Below are positions 59,366 through 64,000 of a stretch of 64,000 nt of DNA, piece after piece (within the stretch, counting starts at the first letter, position 1; every line of letters begins with the position of its first letter). The stretch spans positions 5,326,636 to 5,390,635 of the forward strand of contig WNKI01000002.1 in assembly GCA_015350385.1 (NCBI GenBank). The letters are read 5' to 3'. Position numbers and translations under genes: made by a program. This stretch comes from Aculops lycopersici (taxonomy: Eukaryota; Arthropoda; Arachnida; Trombidiformes; Eriophyidae). The notes beneath the pieces were generated by a model. It was not told where the DNA came from. It did no database searches and saw only the letters and a program-made list of their open reading frames with translations.

Positions 59366-62300
59366 TTAACCGAGACTCTGGCGATGGCCAGTCTTTGTCG
59401 CCTCGTCCAGTGGAGTCGTTGCTGTTCCTTTTGGTTGCGTAACCCTCGTAAGAGACTCTGCCAAGAGTTCCGTTTTCGTCGCGCCCGCCAAACGCTTGAG
59501 ATTGCAATCGGAGGCTTGCTTTAGCTCTGAGTTATTGTCGCGATTATTATCGCCATTACCGCTATGGGCAATAATGTGCTGTTGTCGCTTGCTAATCTCT
59601 GCGCTAGCAGGGCCGGAGGAGTTGCTCATTTTGTTGCAGGAGGTTGCAAGAGCTCCACCTAGCGTCTCTTGAAATCCATTGCAAGATTTCTTGAGCGCTC
59701 TCTGATCGGATGTCATCTTAGCCATAGATTGACTTGAGTTTTGATTCTGTTCGCTCAAGCTAATAGCGCCACCCGAATAAGAGGCAGCGGATAGTTTTCT
59801 CTGCTGATTGAGCTCCATTGCAACCACCTGTTTTCCCTTGCTGCTCTTGTCAACTCTCAGGTGCGAGTCTCCAACTGGACAGTGATTATTTTTCTGCTGA
59901 CGCTGCTGCTGATGGCTACTGTTATTATTGTTGTCAAATGAAATCATGGATCCCGAACAGGTGGGCGACTGGAGTGAGGCCTGCGACGAGCAAGCCATTT
60001 CGCTCATTAGACTACTGCGACTTGTTGCTGTGGTTGTGCACGAGCTCGCTGGCATCCTCGTCATCACTGTTGCCTGCTTCCTTGTGTTACTTTCAGGATT
60101 TTGACTATTGGACACAACCTGGTTAGGATTTGAGCTATCATTTTGGCAACTTGACTCCGTTGCAGTGATTAAATTGGACTCGGAAGTCTTGTTTTCCTTG
60201 GTATCACTCATCATTGTATCTTTTCGGCAAACCTTGAATCGGCAATCGCATTCGAGCGACTGAGAGCAAGAGGCACATGTGGTCTCAAGGTGAGTGCACG
60301 AGCTCAAGCTTGTTTGCGATTCAGCTGAACAAGAGCAGGTGACTACCGACGAGGAGAGGATTGAGTTGGCCGAAGCGGCCGAGCTCATGACTGGTGAGCC
60401 GGAAAGGGGTGAGCCGGAAGTGGACAGTGACATGAGCTTGTGGTCGGCTGGTTCACAGTCTTGTTGTTGTTGGGTATCTTTTTGTTCTGTAGCTTGGTTG
60501 GTGGGCATTTCCGTAACAGGTGCTTGTAATGGTTGTGATGGTGAAGGTTGTTGTTGTGGTACGCTGATCTCAGATGAACCATGCAAGCAGTCGGCGCTCA
60601 TTGCTGCGCCGCCCCTATTGCATCTCGCGACCAGCGCACCGTTTGGCTTGCCACAGTAAACCTCCGGTGTCCTACAACGAATCGCAGTGGCCAAATCATT
60701 CTCGCTACTTGCATCTAAGACCACCACTGAAGTGCTGCGCTCATTCATGTCTAGGCTCATCTCACTTCCGGCCAACACCGACGAGCTTGTATTGTTCATG
60801 GCACAGGCCGCCTGTTGGACGCTCAGGTAAACAGTTCCAATTTCCTTTATACTCTCACTGCCAGTAATACCCTTTCTATGGGCATCCATTACTAGAGGCG
60901 CTGATTTGCCCATAGCCGTTAGGGGAATGGCATCTCCTGCTTGTTTCTCGCCTAAGTTAGACGGACACGCCCTACTCGCTCCACCACTCAAGATCATCGT
61001 CGGCCCGCCGGACGACGAGGTAGATGCTAAGTTCAGAGCCCCCATTGCGAGACCCTCGATGGCACCTCCTTGTTTGACAGTTACATTGGCGCTCCTGCTC
61101 GTCACCTGACCTTTAATATGTTTCTTCTCCTCCTCCTGGCGCTTCTCCTTACGACGCAACCGGCGCCTATCTCTGCGCTGCTCCTGCCTCTTTGATCGGC
61201 GCAATTGTCTCTGGCTTCCATGTTTGCACTTGGCACAATGCAAATTAGGCACCGACTCAGAGCAGTTAGTGGGCTTGTTGTTGTTGTCATCTTGAATAAC
61301 ACTTCCGGTGGCCGCAACAACATGTGTTTGTGGCTGTGACGTTACAGCGGCAGCGTCGGGGGTGGCGGTCAGAGCTAGCGGATGGTCGTTGCTGTTAGTG
61401 GGCGCCTTACGAGCAAACAGTCGCAGCCAGACGCGCCGACCACCTTGCGCCTGGTGCTTGGTTTTGCCAATTGTTGTGGTTGTTGTTGTTGACAAAGCGC
61501 CACAATCGTTTAGTGTTTGATTGTTACTATTGACTGTTCTATTAGTAGCAACTCCAATTCCGCTTCCACCGCCCATGTCCATTCCTGCTAAACTCTGAAT
61601 GCTCGCTCGCCGCAATACATTGGCAACCACACTATTGATTAGAGACGACCGCCTCTTGTGGCAATCGCAGTCGCACTGCCACTCCGTTGGCTTCGACTTC
61701 CGGCGTGTCGACGACGACGACGACTTGGACTTTGATCGCCTGGAACTTTTGTCGCGATTTCTCGAACCACCTGAGGCTCCTGGATTCGCCTCGATTCCAG
61801 GCGCACTTGCAACTCCATTTGTAACAACAACACTCCCCAGCTGATTGTCTGATTGGCGCCGACTTCTTTTCTTGCCACTCTCGCCACTTGAGCGAAATTT
61901 AATCCTCCTTTCCGGCACAGAATTTGGACTATAGCCCGCGAGTCCTGTTACTCCATTCAGCGAGTTCACCTCCTCGCTACTTGAATGCGCAATGCACAAA
62001 CAAAACCTAATCGTTCGGCCGAGAGTTTGATTGCTATTGCTTCCGTTTCCATTAGTTCCATTTATTGAGGGAGCTTGGAATGAGACTCGCCGTTTTTCTG
62101 TTTCCGCCATCGCGAGGTATTGGTCTTGCAGATTTGAGTTGCTGCCACTCCTAGCGGATTGCCCAATTGCAGCATCACCTCCTTCCGCCGACATGACCAC
62201 AACCTGCAGTTTATTGCCATCAAGTCCTGTCCCTTCCGCTCCCGCTCCTGCAGCTACGAGTTGCTTGCCGGCCATGGAGTTTGAACTAGCCGAAGTCGAC

Positions 62301-63980
62301 TCTTGATCCTCGTCAAATTCCGAGCCTGAAGAGGAGGAGTCACGCGACGACGAGGAGTCGTTGTTGACGTCGCCGCCGCCGCTTCTCCTTCGACCACCTG
62401 AGGATTGTGAACCGGAACTGGAGGAACTAGTGGACGAGGGAGTGGCCGTGATGGTGAACTCGTCGTTTCCGTCGGGAAACTTTCGTTGGCGCCACCTTCC
62501 GCAGCGGAGCCACTTGTTGTAAAAGTGTCTAGCTCGCCTAGCTATACGATGTGCGTGGTGTGTGTAAACTTGATGGAATTCTTTGCGGAAATTTTCATTC
62601 AAAAAACCATAGAGTATTGGATTACTGCAAGCAGATGAGCAACCAATTAAATGGCAAACGGCAAAGACGATTCTAAATAATTGATCGTCCCCTTTGAAGA
62701 GATCAGTGGTGAAATCGCCAATAATGTTGAACAAATTCAAGGGCAACCAGCTGAGACCAAACACTAAGCTAACGCTTATTAGCATTGTATGCGTTCTTCT
62801 GATTAAATTTAACTGTTTCTTCTGTTGGCACTCTAATTGTGTTAATCGCTGGCGTCTAATTAGTCTCTTTTGTAGTTTATCACTTATTTTGGCATACACA
62901 ATGCTCACAATTGTAATTGGCAAGACGTATTGGAAGATCATCGAAATAACCGAGTAGATTCCTCGACCGTGAGCAAAAGGCCAGGCTTCAATGCAGAACT
63001 CGATCGAGGATTCGATGACGTCATATTTGGTGGCTGGAAAGATTTGTTTTTGTGTGTGCATGTGAAATTTACAATTAGTAAATCAACTTTTTCTCATTAA
63101 CTTTTCCTACGTAATGCTCAAATGATTGAATGTTAAATAATCGAAATGATTTTATATGTTTATATATACTTACGCAACGTATAGTGCTCCACTGTTCTAA
63201 ACCAAAACAGTGGCGCCGACAGGAGCAAGGCGCCCACCCAAACGGAGGCCAGCAGTAGGGCAAAGCCGCGAGTCCCATTTGGAACCTCCTGGTGGGTTGG
63301 ATAAACAATCACCTTGTACCTGTCCAATGCGATGGCCGTGATACTTATGGTCGAGACGAAAATCGACGTTGCCTGCAGGCCGGCGACCAGTTTGCATGGA
63401 GTCACACCCATGTGCCACATTTTCATCGAAATCTCAATAAACGAGAATGGCATTGTAAAGACGCAGAGAAGCAGATCACTTCCGGCCAAATTAATGATAA
63501 AAATGTTCCTAGGCGACAGAATTCTGGGCTTCAGTATTACCTGTGTTGTTTATCATGATTATGACAGGAAGAGACAATTTGGTTAATTTAAATCTGGATC
63601 AATGTGAAAAATGAAAAGGTTTAATGAAAAATACTAACCGTCAGACAAATCAACGAGTTACTTGTGGCTCCTATCACAATAAATATCAAGTATATCACCA
63701 GAAGCGTGTAATAGGCCTGATCGCTTATGGCCCGATTGGTGCGATACTTTTGTTTCAACTCCAACAATTGCCTCTGTTGCTTCTCTAATATTAACTGATT
63801 TAGTAGCTCGGTGGCATTACCGCGCGCAGTTGATGTTTCGGAGTCATGATCGTCGCGGTTATTATTGCTGTTAGTAATATTATCGCCAATGTTCTGCTGA
63901 AACGCAACCAAGCCTCTCACTTCCGGTTGCTGCCGCTGCTCCAAAGCTCTCCTCCTCCTCCTCTTCCTTCTCGATAACAT
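59366..63980 (-). CDS. NPFR: Neuropeptide F/Y-type G protein-coupled receptor with giant C-terminal tail
   Basis: Three exons with matching phases. Exon A is 63980-63639 (TM1, donor ACG/GTTAGT). Exon B is 63540-63174 (TM2-TM4, acceptor ACAACACAG, donor GC/GTAAGT). Exon C is 63033-59366 (TM5-TM7 and tail, acceptor ATCTTTCCAG). Introns are 98 and 140 bp. Landmarks are NLAGSDLLLCVFTMPFS in TM2, DRYKVIVYP after TM3, FGLSWLPLNLFNI in TM6 and NPILYGFLNENFRKEF after TM7, all typical of NPF/NPY-family receptors. A cytoplasmic tail of about 1,070 residues follows, without an intron: Ser/Asn/Gln-rich, with Lys/Arg-rich blocks and Cys clusters (CDCDCHKRRSS, CAKCKHGS). Usual family members total about 400-500 residues. 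The frame is open to the window edge, so ATG 63980 may not be the start. The NPF label against a close paralogue is moderately sure. Confidence 0.85.
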
Positions 63981-64000
63981 TTGCCTTTGGAATGGTACTC

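Noticed and set aside
1..64000. tRNA, rRNA, CRISPR array or bacterial operon features
   Set aside because: None seen; coding structure is eukaryotic with GT-AG introns. A dedicated covariance-model scan was not possible.

Overview
This window is nuclear DNA of an animal, almost certainly an arthropod. The evidence is a Stubble-type transmembrane serine protease, a cuticular protein with three peritrophin-type chitin-binding domains, a neuropeptide F-type receptor, a D-type cyclin and a Hamlet/PRDM3-16 zinc-finger factor, all with GT-AG introns. Many coding regions are long and uninterrupted (three exons of about 3.5-3.7 kb), and the introns inside several genes are only 79-139 bp. The CycD intron, by contrast, is about 12.6 kb, and the DNA around developmental genes is long and rich in short tandem repeats. 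An intron-poor chelicerate such as an acariform mite would fit, but that is inference; the sequence does not fix the lineage.

Layout. 1-11.8 kb: no convincing coding exon; dense di-, tri-, tetra- and pentanucleotide tracts, probably regulatory DNA and/or introns of the next gene. 11.8-15.9 kb (+): hamlet/PRDM3-16 with both zinc-finger clusters and a CtBP-binding PLDLS motif. 16-18.7 kb: non-coding, with a 172-bp, about 98% identical inverted repeat. 18.8-22.3 kb (+): a large secreted or anchored protein with four PAN-like cysteine modules. 22.6-26.2 kb: a cluster of small secreted-protein genes, one carrying an in-frame TAA and sharing a divergent TATA palindrome with a tiny peptide ORF. 28.4-42.5 kb (-): cyclin D, two exons joined by homology and splice phase across a 12.6-kb intron; its 3' end was not found. 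43.9-44.7 kb (+): exons of an unrecognised gene. 45.6 kb (-): a small secreted Gly/Pro-rich protein. 46.8 kb (-) and 47.8 kb (+): two mitochondrial genes placed head to head, a PET100-like cytochrome oxidase assembly factor and mRpL46. 50.4-54.0 kb (+): Stubble. 54.5-56.1 kb (-): the chitin-binding cuticle protein. 59.4-64.0 kb (-): a neuropeptide F-type receptor with a cytoplasmic tail of about 1,070 residues, running to the window edge.

The genes do not form one pathway. Stubble and the chitin-binding protein are adjacent and convergent and both act on apical extracellular matrix or cuticle. The two mitochondrial genes could share a promoter region. Outside the genes the most striking signals are a heavily over-represented CAACARGTGG motif, several perfect short hairpins (one of 16-bp arms inside the hamlet coding sequence), and a tetranucleotide array enclosed by 17-bp inverted repeats.
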